A stretch of 64,000 nucleotides of DNA from Scilla litardierei (taxonomy: Eukaryota; Streptophyta; Magnoliopsida; Asparagales; Asparagaceae), in NCBI GenBank assembly GCA_030789695.1, contig CM061142.1:45431375-45495374 (forward strand). Reading direction: 5' to 3'. Numbering within the stretch: position 1 is the first letter of the stretch; each line of letters begins with the position of its first letter. Below are positions 54,694 to 64,000 of the stretch, piece by piece. The translations under genes were made by a program, and so were the position numbers. Below the pieces are notes generated by a model, which saw only the letters and a program-made list of their open reading frames with translations, made no database searches and had not been told where the DNA came from.

Positions 54694-55106
54694 AAGACAT
54701 CAACTCATGACCCATACTTTATTGGGAATTAGGAAGGATCCTTTTCCAGCACAGGTTTCACTTCCCCTGAAATATTGTATCTTCTTTACTTCAAGAAACA
54801 CAGACAGCCATTGAATCCAGGTAACTTACTGCAGTATGCATCATTCCCAAAATAAATGCATTGTCTTTAATTCAAGAATATCCGTTTATTGAACATGACA
54901 TAACTCGTAGGCTAGCATTGAAGTCAATAACAATATCAATTTTAGGCGAGAACTACATGCACCTCATTTTGAGGTGCACGTAAGTGACGTATTACTACAA
55001 ATAGAGGAAAAGTATCATATCAAACATCGTTTCAGGTTCTCTTTCTTCAATTTTTTTTCTATTTTAGGTTAACTTCCTATCAATGCACCTCAGATTGAGG
55101 TGCATT

Positions 55107-55889
55107 TAGTCCGCCCCTTTTATCCCTGCGACATTGCAATGTGAAAGCAAAAAGACTCCATAAATGAACTGAGGCACAGATTGTTTTGGCACGACCACAT
55201 CATATATTCTAATGTATTGGGACATGATTTTACCTTTCTTTACCAGTTTCAACAGTTGTACAAGCAAGCAAATACCAGCAAAACATGCCAAGATCACATC
55301 TATTTCTTTAGCAGCTCCCATTAGGCCTATTCTTTACTTATATAATAAACACCTAAAGATGCTACTCTTTCTCCCCGTTTGTATGTGTTGAGTGTCTGCA
55401 TTGACTGAATACCCTTTAGAAGCACTCCATTTCTTAATTTTCTTATTCTCTCAAATTTATCAAATTCAGTGATGTCTTCTTTACCTTACATTTATTTTGT
55501 ACTTTTTAAATTATTCTATACCAGCATACTATGTTGAAAGAGCAATGGATTCAATATATTCTTCAAATGTGATATATCAAATGGACCCTACTAGGAAGAT
55601 AAAGGGTGACTTGTATAATGGATTACTCAAAAGATATAACATATTTATTTAGCCAGAAGCTTACGTCATTTCCTTCTGCTTTCATATATCACTATACGAA
55701 CATAGGAGTTTGTGAGGGACTTACGCTGAATAGTTACGTTTGCTATATAATAGATGCAGTAGGTAAAGATGACTGATTTGGGCTCTCTATCCTAATCTTT
55801 TTCTAATTCCTCTCTCTTATACCATAATATCATAGCACAACCCCAACCCTAACCCTGACATATCTTCACCTCTCTCTTCAAACTCAAAA
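55107..55889. other. Unassigned AT-rich region
   Basis: No recognisable coding or repeat ends. Confidence 0.3.
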
Positions 55890-56560
55890 GTTGATATTTC
55901 TACTCCGAGTCATGTCTCTAGCTTAGAGTGCAAGTCTTGCCCCTGCAGTAAACACAATCATGTGTTTTATCGAATTAGAGACGAAAACGGAGTCAATGCA
56001 CCTTTTGAACTTGTTTATATGTATGGGGTTCTTGCCATGTGTGATCAAAGTGCAATTTTAGATACTTTGTTATATTTGTTGATGATTGTTTGCATGTTAC
56101 ATGGTTACTATATGTTGGAAGAGAAATCTGAGGTGTTTTGTATTAATAAAAATTGTGCTAAAGTAAAGACCATTTAGAGTAATCATTCATACATTGCATA
56201 CTGATAGTGCAAGGAATGTTCAAGTAAAAACGGGGTTGCATCCTTGGCAAAATTAGGATAAAGTTGAGCCAAAAGATTCCAATTCTGGATATAGGATACC
56301 TCAAGGATCGACTGCATAGTGGAATATTTTAGTGCTCTTTTTCAGAGTTTGTGACATAATTTGGTATCAGTTATCGAGCCTCTTATGCATACATACCATA
56401 ACAAAATGATATAATTGAACGTAAAAACCGATACTTGTTAGATGTTACTCGATACTTGTTAGATGTTACTCGTGCTTTATTGTTTCGTAGAAATGTTGTT
56501 TGGGCAGATGTTCTTACTCATGATATGGACTATTCATGCATTTAGCATGATATGGACTAT
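55890..56560 (+). pseudogene. Ty1/copia integrase fragment
   Basis: Frame with SSLECKSCPCSKHNHVFYRI (pre-integrase zinc-binding end) followed by NGVNAPFELVYM, then a degraded core (LLYLLMIVCMLHGYYMLEEK). Further on is QNDIIERKNRYLLDVTR, the usual end of the copia core. A perfect 21-bp tandem duplication at 56429-56470 repeats RYLLDVT. Several stops and frame changes; inactive. Confidence 0.7.
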
Positions 56561-58789
56561 TCATTGAACGATTTAAGTATAAAGAGGACCATGGAAACAT
56601 GAACATAATAATTAATGAGCATGGTATTCAAGAAAGACAGCTTGTGAATTAGGTTCACCTATTGATAATACATGTACCGATTGATAATACATGTCTAATG
56701 TAATTCCTACTCATGTGCTTGTATATTTGCATGCATGTGTAGCCCTACTAATTTTGGTTTTCTACGTGTTTTAACATGCATATTGCATATACTTAAATAC
56801 GCATGTGTAAATGGCATATTCTAAAGATACAGCATCAAATACATATGGAACACGAAATTGAGTATAAGCTAAGCATGCATGGAACAAATGGAATCACAAG
56901 TTAGAAAATCTTTTCTAGACAAAAATCAAGAAATATATGATGTGTGAGTTGATCGAAGTGCAAACCGAGTAGAAATCTATCAAAAAAAACTAGCTATAAT
57001 CTAGATGACTCAAGTTACATTTACACGTGTAAATATGTATTTGAATCTAAGGACTCAATCTAATGACATGAGTGTCATTTAAAACTGCATACCTGAGAAT
57101 CTAAAGCAGTTAGGATAACTAATAGTTTTTTGAGACTACAAAGAAAATTCAAGCACATTCAAGAGGAGTTAGAATTTCTAACATTACAGAGCTCTCCCCT
57201 AAATATTGGAATTTGAGCTAAGGTTATATTCCGTTCCCCTCCAGATTAACAAATTGAACCAGATGATTACGTAACCTCAACCAAGAATTGAATGTATATG
57301 GGGCAATATATAATTAAAAGAAATAAAGCATATGCGCAGTTGAAGAAAGTCTAAAATGCTGACACAAGCAGCACTAGCTGATCTTTAGGAACATCCACAA
57401 AACTCCCCAAAAATTGCAATCGGATGCATTGTTTTCTACCAGTGCGTTAATTGACATCTTTTAGCTACAATTTCGCAACAAATGCGAGGAATAATGCGTT
57501 CAAAACACAAAGCTGCAAGGGACTTTTTGCCTGTTTACATCAACAAGAATCCCCAACTTGCATCAAACTGAAAAGCCCTTTGTATATTATTTTACAGATA
57601 TGCTAACCGTGCACGAGAACACTACAAGTGAAGTTTCCCCAATGCTAGCTCGTGCCTAATCCTATTCAAAGAAAATAATTTTCATTACGCAGTTTATAAG
57701 CTGGAGCTTGACACCGCCAGCTGACTCAAAAGCAAGAACTTTAGGCCAAATCAATTGCAAATGCTCCAACTTCGATTCTTCTCATCAAAGAATATCGCAA
57801 CACAAACCAGAAGGTATCAACTTAAACTGATTTATAAAGGCAAGCAGCATCCATTTGATAAAGAAAAAACAGCCACAAATTCAATTTAATTGTATAAATT
57901 ACAACACTATAAGCCACCATAATTGTTCTAAAGAGCAAAGGCATGGAATATAACAATAAGAGCATATAATATTACGCTTTAAAATGCTTTCAACTGAGAA
58001 ATAAATAAGTACCTTAGTTTAAACTGGGAGGACTTGTAGAGCTCGCTCTCCGCTCTTCCATCTTAATGTTGATCGATTTGGTTCCTCTCTTCCATGAAAC
58101 GAACGAACTCAAGACTCGGGATTTTTAAAGGAGAAACTCAAGAAATATGGGTGAGAAAGATCATTCCTTATTTAGTAATGGCTCCAAGAGCCGACACAAA
58201 CCAAAAACTCGCAAGAAAGCAAAAACAAGGATCCAAAACCTGGGCTTGACACACACAGAAAAAAGCAACAGTAACTCATGCAAAATCCAAACCAGTGATC
58301 AAATTAATATTTTTGTTTATTATACTTATTTCAACAGTTTAAAGAAGTGTTTAGAAGAAGGAAGAAGGCCCTAGAAGAAACAACTGAATAAAAATTCGAA
58401 AAGACTTACAATTCATGATTCGCTTCTTACAGATGTTTGAACTAGAGTCGCCCAGAGATCTGAAAAACCCTAGAAGAAACAAGAAAGAGGAATATTTTGC
58501 TGTCTTGAGTAGACGAAGGCACAAGAAGATGAAAGAACAACAGAAATTCTTCCGTTAAAACCGAACACACCAACAGTAACAGGAAAAAAAATAAAAGCGC
58601 ACCCTTTTAATTTAATTTCCCCACGATTTCCCCTTCTCAACAAATTTCGTTTCAAATTCCAACGAACAAAAAGAAAAAAAATAAAAAAATCGATCGAATC
58701 AAGAAACGACAAGCCATAATAAAAAGTAAAAGCAAGCTGCAGCCTTCGGTGTCCGCGCCACAGAGGCGACGTTTCAAGGAAATAAAAAA
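56561..58789. other. Unassigned AT-rich region
   Basis: No coding recognised on either strand. On the minus strand 58380-58500 has TCTAGGGTTTTTCAGATCTC, a leader-like stretch. If 58790-59090 is a first exon, this region would hold its intron and later exons, but none could be shown. Confidence 0.3.
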
Positions 58790-59090
58790 AAACCTAGTAA
58801 CAAGTGCAATACAACAGAGATGAGAGCGTACGGACGCGTGGCTTGCTCCGAATCCGTCCGCTGGAGAGGCGGAGGATTTCGACGACGACGATCGAGCCAC
58901 CGCATCGGTCGAGGGACGAGAGATGGAGCAAAAGCTGACAGAAAGAGAGGTGAGCACGCAACGTAAACCCAATGAGAAAAGCTTTTATTAATTCCATCAC
59001 CGGTGCGTGCTCACTCTCTTCTGTCAGCCTCCGCACCCTTCTCTCTCTATATCTCCACCCCAAAAATGGCAAAAAAAGCCCTAGATCCAT
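58790..59090 (-). other. Possible 5' untranslated exon of a minus-strand gene
   Basis: CT-rich, GC-richer leader sequence typical of plant 5' ends, with ATATAGAGAGAGAAGGG near the possible start and GTCGTCGTCG repeats. No convincing start codon and no recognised product. Confidence 0.3.
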
Positions 59091-59520
59091 TCCTCGTCAA
59101 TATCTAGGGTTTTTATTTCCCTTCTTTATTTGATCTCCGAAGAAAACACAACGCAACGGATCTCACCCTCTCTCCCCCCTATCTTTTGTTTGTCCGTGAC
59201 ACGTGGGAGGCGTGCGGTGGGATTTAGATCGGGATTGGGCTGTCGCCCCCCGCACATTAAATGGGCCGCACAACGGATGCGCTGTCGGGTTCTCCCTGGC
59301 CGTTTCCCACGTCAAGGCGTAGACGGGGACCGCTGGGCGTGACCCCACCTCGTGACCACTGACCGACGTGGGGCCCACCGGCCCGATCGGCAAATTGGCA
59401 AGTGGTACCGCGTCGGACGACTCGGAGCAGTGTCCTAGTACCACGAAGCGGGCAGATATTTTCCCTCTCAAAGTCGCCCCTTCCCTGCAGCGGATCACTT
59501 GCGTTGCGTCTCGCGTCTCG
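59091..59520 (-). promoter_or_regulatory. Possible promoter of the minus-strand gene
   Basis: GC-rich, with G-box-like ACACGTGG at 59199-59206 and GACGTGGGGCCCACCGG at about 59364, elements common in plant promoters. Inferred only from composition and position. Confidence 0.3.
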
Positions 59521-59806
59521 CTTCTGTCCCGCTAATTATTTAGATTTGTACTGATTGAGGCAAGAAAATTATTAAGCGGGTGTACTATATGCATTATCTA
59601 ATTAATTTCTTTATTCAGTTTAATTTTTAGTTTTGTCGTGAGAAGAGGTTGGGGTCCACCACGCTGGCATGCATCAATTTATTATTGTTATTTGTCCATT
59701 TATTACCCAAAGTTTGAGGGCGTGGCAGGGACGCAGATGCACCTGTCTACACTTTGGTCTCAACGGAAATGAGCGTTTCGTTGTATTTAGGTTTGTGTGT
59801 CAAATG
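59521..59806. other. Unassigned region
   Basis: Nothing recognised. Confidence 0.3.
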
Positions 59807-60098
59807 CAACCAAAAAAAACTTTTGACCGTCGATATTGTTGTCTGTTTTACACGTTGTTGGTATCGTTGGAAAGCTTATGCTGAGTAGAAGGCGTTGACG
59901 GCCTTTAACTTTTTCATGTCAGATTTTGACCTTTCGAATAAGACATGATCTACTCGATGAAAACGACACGTAAAGACCACCAAATTGGTATCAACGGTTT
60001 CTACTCTTTATAAGCTTTCCAACGATACCAACGACACGTAAAACGAGCACCAAACGAAGGAAATATCAGCGGCCAAAGGCTTTTTTGGTTGGTACACT
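59807..60098. mobile_element. MITE with long imperfect inverted repeats
   Basis: CAACCAAAAAAAACTTTTGACCG at the left pairs with the end GGCCAAAGGCTTTTTTGGTTG. The best-conserved inner arms are GTTGGTATCGTTGGAAAGCT (59857-59876) and its exact reverse complement near 60012-60031. No target duplication established. Confidence 0.7.
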
Positions 60099-60666
60099 AT
60101 ACACATTGCACATATATATGCATCATGCCGATGTACCTAATATGCTCACCGTTACCGACCTCATCTTTATCATCATCCCTGCCACAAGCATAGAAATGAG
60201 GCTTATTCGAGGCCAATGCTATGACGGTAACCTAAGGTATACATATCATTCTGAATGAAATATCTGATCATAAAAGTCGTGACTGGTTGTCGATCATGCA
60301 CCTATCAAGCTCGAGTTGTCAATGATTCTTGGAATCTGATTGATTAAGGGGAGAATAAAGAAAAGAGAAAAAAATTTACTTCATACTCTCCCTGTTCGTC
60401 TATGTTAATAGCATGTGTTGCTTCACACAAGGTTATGGACTCAGGTTGCAAGAACCATATAAAAAATGTCACACGGTGTTTAGCATCGTAAACCATTCTC
60501 CAAACTATGCTGTGCAGCATGTACTCATAGCTCATAGCCGAAGAAACTTGATCTTAACTACAGGCATTTTGTTTCATTGATGCTGCGTCAAAATTCTAGA
60601 ATTGTAATGATCTTTAAGTGAAATATTTTTACCCTATCATGCCGTTGTGGGTTGAGCGTCTTTTTT
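60099..60666. other. Unassigned region
   Basis: No coding or repeat structure recognised. Confidence 0.3.
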
Positions 60667-60930
60667 CACTACTACAAAAGGCTCTATACGTAACGGTTAT
60701 AATTTAAACCATTACTAATAAGGCCTATTAGTAATGGTTATTATCATACCCGTTGTTAATGTTTTATTAGAAATGGTTTTATTATAATAGAAACGGTTAT
60801 CCTATTATAAATAATTTTAAATGATAAAACACAAAAATATAATTTTTTCATAAATGAGAATAAATATTTTTGTGTTATTAGTATCATATTAGGAACGGTT
60901 AGGTATCCTTTGGTAATGTAACAAAAACAG
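60667..60930 (+). mobile_element. Left terminus of a CACTA element
   Basis: CACTACTACAAAAG is the canonical CACTA inverted-repeat end. It is followed by subterminal words AACGGTTAT, AATGGTTAT and AAACCATT in both orientations over about 250 bp. The right end was not found with confidence; GTAGTAGTTTG at about 63350 is a weak candidate. Confidence 0.7.
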
Positions 60931-61774
60931 AAATATTTATGCACGGTCTTGTTTTCATCCCAAAACTTTCCCCCCATTTTCCCCGCTCAGAAATTACATC
61001 CCAAAATTTCTTCTCCCCAAACCCCAAATATATTTGTTGAATCCCCACAACACCAACTCTCTTTCCCCTCAAAATCTCTAAATCTCTATCAATCTATCCC
61101 TCTATAGCCCATGTCATCACGAATCCCTTCGCTTCGCACAAAAACCCTAGATCCTGATGCCTCGATGATCATCAAGTCCCCTCAGAATTCGAGTCGGCAA
61201 AGAGATGATCATCAACTTCATGGTGGTCGCTCTCTCCTCCCCCAACGGCCTTTATCGATGAGATCTACATGAGCTCTCAAGGTCAAGAGCAGTTTCTCAA
61301 AATTTTGGGGATTTTTGTTGGAATTTTTTGGATCTTGGGAGCAATGTTCGACAAAGAAATGTCATGAGAGGTGAAGTCGGCGAAAGACGAAGAATTCGGA
61401 TGTTAGTGATTTTTATTTTCTTTTTTTTTAAAACGAAAAAGTTCAGCTTTAGAGGATAATTCTGTGCATCTTGTCGATTGGTGCAATTGAGAACTAATTG
61501 TTCTAGTTACTATATAATTATGGCTATTTGTTGGGGAATTCAAAGTTCTTTCCTAGGTTTCTAAGTTTTTACACTAGATTTCAATGGTAGTGTCTTTAAT
61601 TTGTTAAACTCATTATGTCTTTAATTATGGCTATTTGAAAATGATCACATTTTTGAGTTTTCTTCGTCCAGTTCTTAGTGTTGCACTTTCTGCATTTTCA
61701 GTCTTTCTGCATAAAGCATTGAGTAAAGATATCCCTTTATGTTTTTCAGCTTATTATAAAACAATGTAACGGAT
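60931..61774. other. Leader-like region inside the presumed CACTA element
   Basis: C-rich leader-like part at 60955-61110 followed by a short frame, then T-rich intron-like sequence. No product recognised. Confidence 0.3.
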
Positions 61775-61943
61775 ATGGCAAGAAACAGGGGTTTTCTACT
61801 AGCAGGACCTGCAGAAATAAACATACAGAGGAAGCAACTGGAGGAGGTTTTCTTCTCTCTTCTTCCATCATGCACTGAACCTGTTTTAGAGACTGGAGCA
61901 TCTTTTAAAGCCCAGGCAATTATTGCAAATCCTCCTGCGTATG
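61775..61943 (+). pseudogene. UGT80: Exon fragment of sterol 3-beta-glucosyltransferase (UGT80 family)
   Basis: MARNRGFLLAGPAEINIQRK ... SFKAQAIIANPPAYG matches, from memory, the region of UGT80 enzymes before the HVAEAL motif. These transfer glucose from UDP-glucose to membrane sterols. The exon ends at a good donor, TATG|GTGAGA, at a known-type junction. Upstream in this frame a TAA lies at 61757 with no AG acceptor between it and 61775. The next exon (HVAEALG...) was not found in 61944-64000. It is therefore probably an isolated or captured exon, possibly inside a CACTA element. Confidence 0.7.
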
Positions 61944-62361
61944 GTGAGATTACTGTTATACGTTTATCGGTTTTCTAACTTCCTGACATATCCTTATTTT
62001 TGGATGATGTTATTATTATAACTGTAGAAGATGTAGCATATTTCTTTGTTATGCGAATATGATTGGCAATCAAGAAAGCCAACATTGAATTTCATTGACT
62101 GCACCCATTTCTACAATGCTAAATTTATCATCTGAGTTGTATTGTTGCAAAGTCTTTTGTGGATGTTTTGTCATCCTCAAACATCTCAAGCTATTCATAA
62201 TTCATAAAGAATTTATTAAGAAAAATAGTTCCACAGTGGAACAAATAGAAAAGAGTGCATAAACATAAATTGACCGTCTTTACCTAATAACTTAATCTTT
62301 TGGGTTAGGGTGTCTTAAATTATGTCTTCATCATATTGACTCACGTGGTGCCTTTCCCCTT
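61944..62361. other. Intron-like region after the UGT80 exon
   Basis: AT-rich, no coding recognised. Confidence 0.3.
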
Positions 62362-62860
62362 TGTCACAACCCGCTTCCCAAGATACTAAGCGTGATAAGT
62401 CCGCGATGTATGTAAGCCAAGGAGAAAACACTTTAAATATTTTTCTTTCTTCGTTACTTGAATTAAATACGCTAAGCATTTGTAATAATACTTCAAGTAC
62501 TTTTACGTATAAACTAATAATATGCAACTACATTAGTTATGCTATAGTATACAAATCAAGTATGAATGATAGCAACAGGACGATAGCTATAAAAAGACAA
62601 TCTGAACATAGATAAAATAAAAGAAAAGACTCACATTCTGAGTTTGTCCCTCATTGGAGTCCTGCTCTGCAAAGTCTAAGCTACAAATGATGTCATCTAA
62701 ATATAGTCGACCACCTTACCGGAACAATATGCAATTTAGATATAATCTGGGTTACGAGCCCTGTGGTTACACACCTATAGGTACCAACAATAAATAAAAC
62801 CATCTCCATAACTAGATGGTGGACAAATGGATACAATAGTACAACCCTACCTATATTATG
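62362..62860 (-). repeat. Fragment of a Ty3/gypsy LTR, Tekay-like terminus
   Basis: TGTCACAACCCGCTTCCCAA matches the reversed LTR ends of the Tekay-like family (TGTCACGAACCCGCTTCCC at 29343). The later GGTTACGAGCCCTGTGGTTAC resembles further LTR text. The other end is not identified and the right limit is approximate. Confidence 0.5.
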
Positions 62861-63786
62861 ACTGTGTTAATGGTAAATATGGTCTAGTTGTTTGATGAAA
62901 TTTGTGAGGGACCTAAGTATAACAAATGAATTTGCATAGCTATAGTGAGTAGCTTGCTCAATAGTACCATAGAGAAGGGCATCCTTAATTTCATCATGTG
63001 CCTCAAAGACGAAGGCTATACGCCAGTCTCTCCCTCTTATTTTTGATCATCAAAGATAATTTACTCCTTTTGCAAATAGTCCAACAATATTAAGTTAAGC
63101 TAATTTTGCTTCTTTCACTTCTATATATTTCCAGTATCACAACAAATATAGTTCATTAATTCCTCTTCATTTTGGTTTTATGATTGTTTTTTTACCTACA
63201 GGAAATGCCTTTTGGATGGAAATGCCTTTGGGATGGAAATTTACTGTAAGTGGACTCTCTTCATTACTACTATTTATTGTTATTATTATCATGTTTTTAC
63301 TCATGTAAAAGGAGAGGGATGCTTATATATGCAGCATACAATGATTCTGTAGTAGTTTGATTTGTTTGCTTGTCAACAAGGTATATTAATTTGTTTTCAT
63401 ACACATTATTTTTGTTTATTTATCGCTATGCATTGGCCATTTCCAGAGTAATCCGTAGTGTGCAGAAAGCTCAGCTTAACAAGAAAAGATGGACTTTGTT
63501 GTTGTTTGTTAGTGGCTCATCCTGAATGCATATTTTTTTAACGCTCTGGTAATCAATGTTGTTGAATAACACCACAATCGCAAGCAGTATTTAGATGCTG
63601 ATGTAAACCTTGTTTAATGATTTCTCTTCAATCAATTATATTGAGTTATTTTCTTTTGTTTAGACACCAGTTATGGCAGGTGGTTATGATCTCATTCAAA
63701 ATTTTCAAAAGCACTAGTAAGTAATTTTGAAAGCAATAGGATAGTATTGTTAATCAACAGCCAAACATCACTTGCATCACCAGTTA
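62861..63786. other. Unassigned AT-rich region
   Basis: 63202-63245 holds a small tandem repeat of GGATGGAAATGCCTTT between AG and GTAAGT, exon-like but unrecognised. Nothing else was seen. Confidence 0.3.
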
Positions 63787-64000
63787 TAGGGGTGAGCATC
63801 AGTCGGTTCAGTTTGGGATTTTCAAAACCGAAACCGAACCGAAATAGGCATTAACCAACCCGAACGACATAGTACATGCTAAAAACCAAACCGAAACCGA
63901 ACCGAAAAGTTCGGTTCGGTTTCGGTCGATTGGGTCTTCCGAAGCCCAACACAATTTGGCCCTTTTTCAAAGAAATGAAATTAAGAAAAACAATAGCAGC
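63787..64000. mobile_element. hAT-like MITE end, cut by the window
   Basis: TAGGGGTGAGCATC is a common end of non-autonomous hAT-type elements. It is followed by many TTCGGTT/AACCGAA words and a palindromic block around 63890-63930. The other end was not seen before position 64000. Confidence 0.55.

Larger units (their letters stand above)
54336..55106. repeat. Three TGCACCTCA...TGAGGTGCA hairpins
   Basis: GCACCTCG-TACTC-TGAGGTGC at about 54336, GCACCTCA-TTT-TGAGGTGC at about 54960, GCACCTCA-GAT-TGAGGTGC at about 55085. Same arms, different loops. They could be ends of one MITE family. Confidence 0.6.

Noticed and set aside
55106..55321. 71-codon minus-strand frame with a hydrophobic start
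   Set aside because: No recognisable family; AT-rich chance frame of a length expected here.
63343..63357. TCTGTAGTAGTTTG as the right end of the CACTA element
   Set aside because: It lacks the terminal GTAGTG and no duplication is seen, so it is kept only as a weak candidate.

Overview
The window is repeat-dense nuclear DNA from a flowering plant. It is almost entirely nested LTR retrotransposons of classic plant lineages (Athila-like Ty3/gypsy, Tekay/Del-like chromovirus, a LARD-type relative, Ty1/copia), with MULE, hAT and CACTA remnants and MITEs. Only one fragment of a recognisable cellular gene is visible: an exon of a sterol 3-beta-glucosyltransferase at 61.8 kb. No bacterial-type features, rRNA, tRNA or CRISPR were seen. 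The species cannot be named from the sequence.

Layout. 1-15511: 3' part of an Athila-like element: broken gag-protease, no RT/IN, an Athila-type third ORF, and a 3' LTR. It is split by a young, complete, gag-only Ty1/copia element (3259-9245, minus strand, 5-bp target duplication CGCCC). 15512-16150: end of another LTR. 16151-16833 and 26602-26748: a host reading frame cut by a complete Tekay-like element (16834-26596, duplication ATCAT) with gag, protease, RT, RNase H, integrase and chromodomain-like tail, and two apparent GT-AG introns in the coding region. 28321-32722: end of a second Athila/Tat-like element whose LTR holds a reversed solo LTR of the Tekay family. 32723-35842: nested MITEs, a near-perfect 165-bp hairpin and microsatellites. 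35843-45609: a 34-bp x 8 minisatellite split by a 9.5-kb LARD (36089-45578, duplication GCAAT) with no coding capacity. 46061-48427: MULE transposase pseudogene. 48476-51038: decayed copia gag/integrase. 52223-52981: 759-bp non-autonomous hAT with 8-bp duplication. 53187-53600: GC-rich tandem repeats. 54128-56560: small copia LTR and a copia integrase fragment. 58790-59520: possible gene 5' end on the minus strand. 59807-60098: MITE. 60667: CACTA terminus, followed by the glucosyltransferase exon. 62362: another LTR fragment. 63787: hAT-like MITE end.

How the parts fit. The Tekay element and the LARD share LTR ends, a primer-binding site matching tRNA-Ile, the start of the internal region and the polypurine tract, so the coding element could supply proteins to the LARD. 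The gag-only copia element likewise depends on a partner.

The most interesting signal is RNA-like structure in noncoding parts of the LTR elements. Downstream of the TATA boxes, LTRs carry series of hairpins with a constant loop and a changing but still complementary stem: loop TTGCAAGAGATTGG in the Athila-like LTR, loop TTGACAACGAA in the Tekay and LARD LTRs. A second hairpin, AGGA loop with covarying stem, sits just upstream of the polypurine tract in four Ty3/gypsy families. In addition each family has its own clustered palindrome near the promoter: CTCGGCCGAG, ACTAGTCGGTC, GCACGGCCGTGC, TAGTCGACTA or GTTGCGACG.
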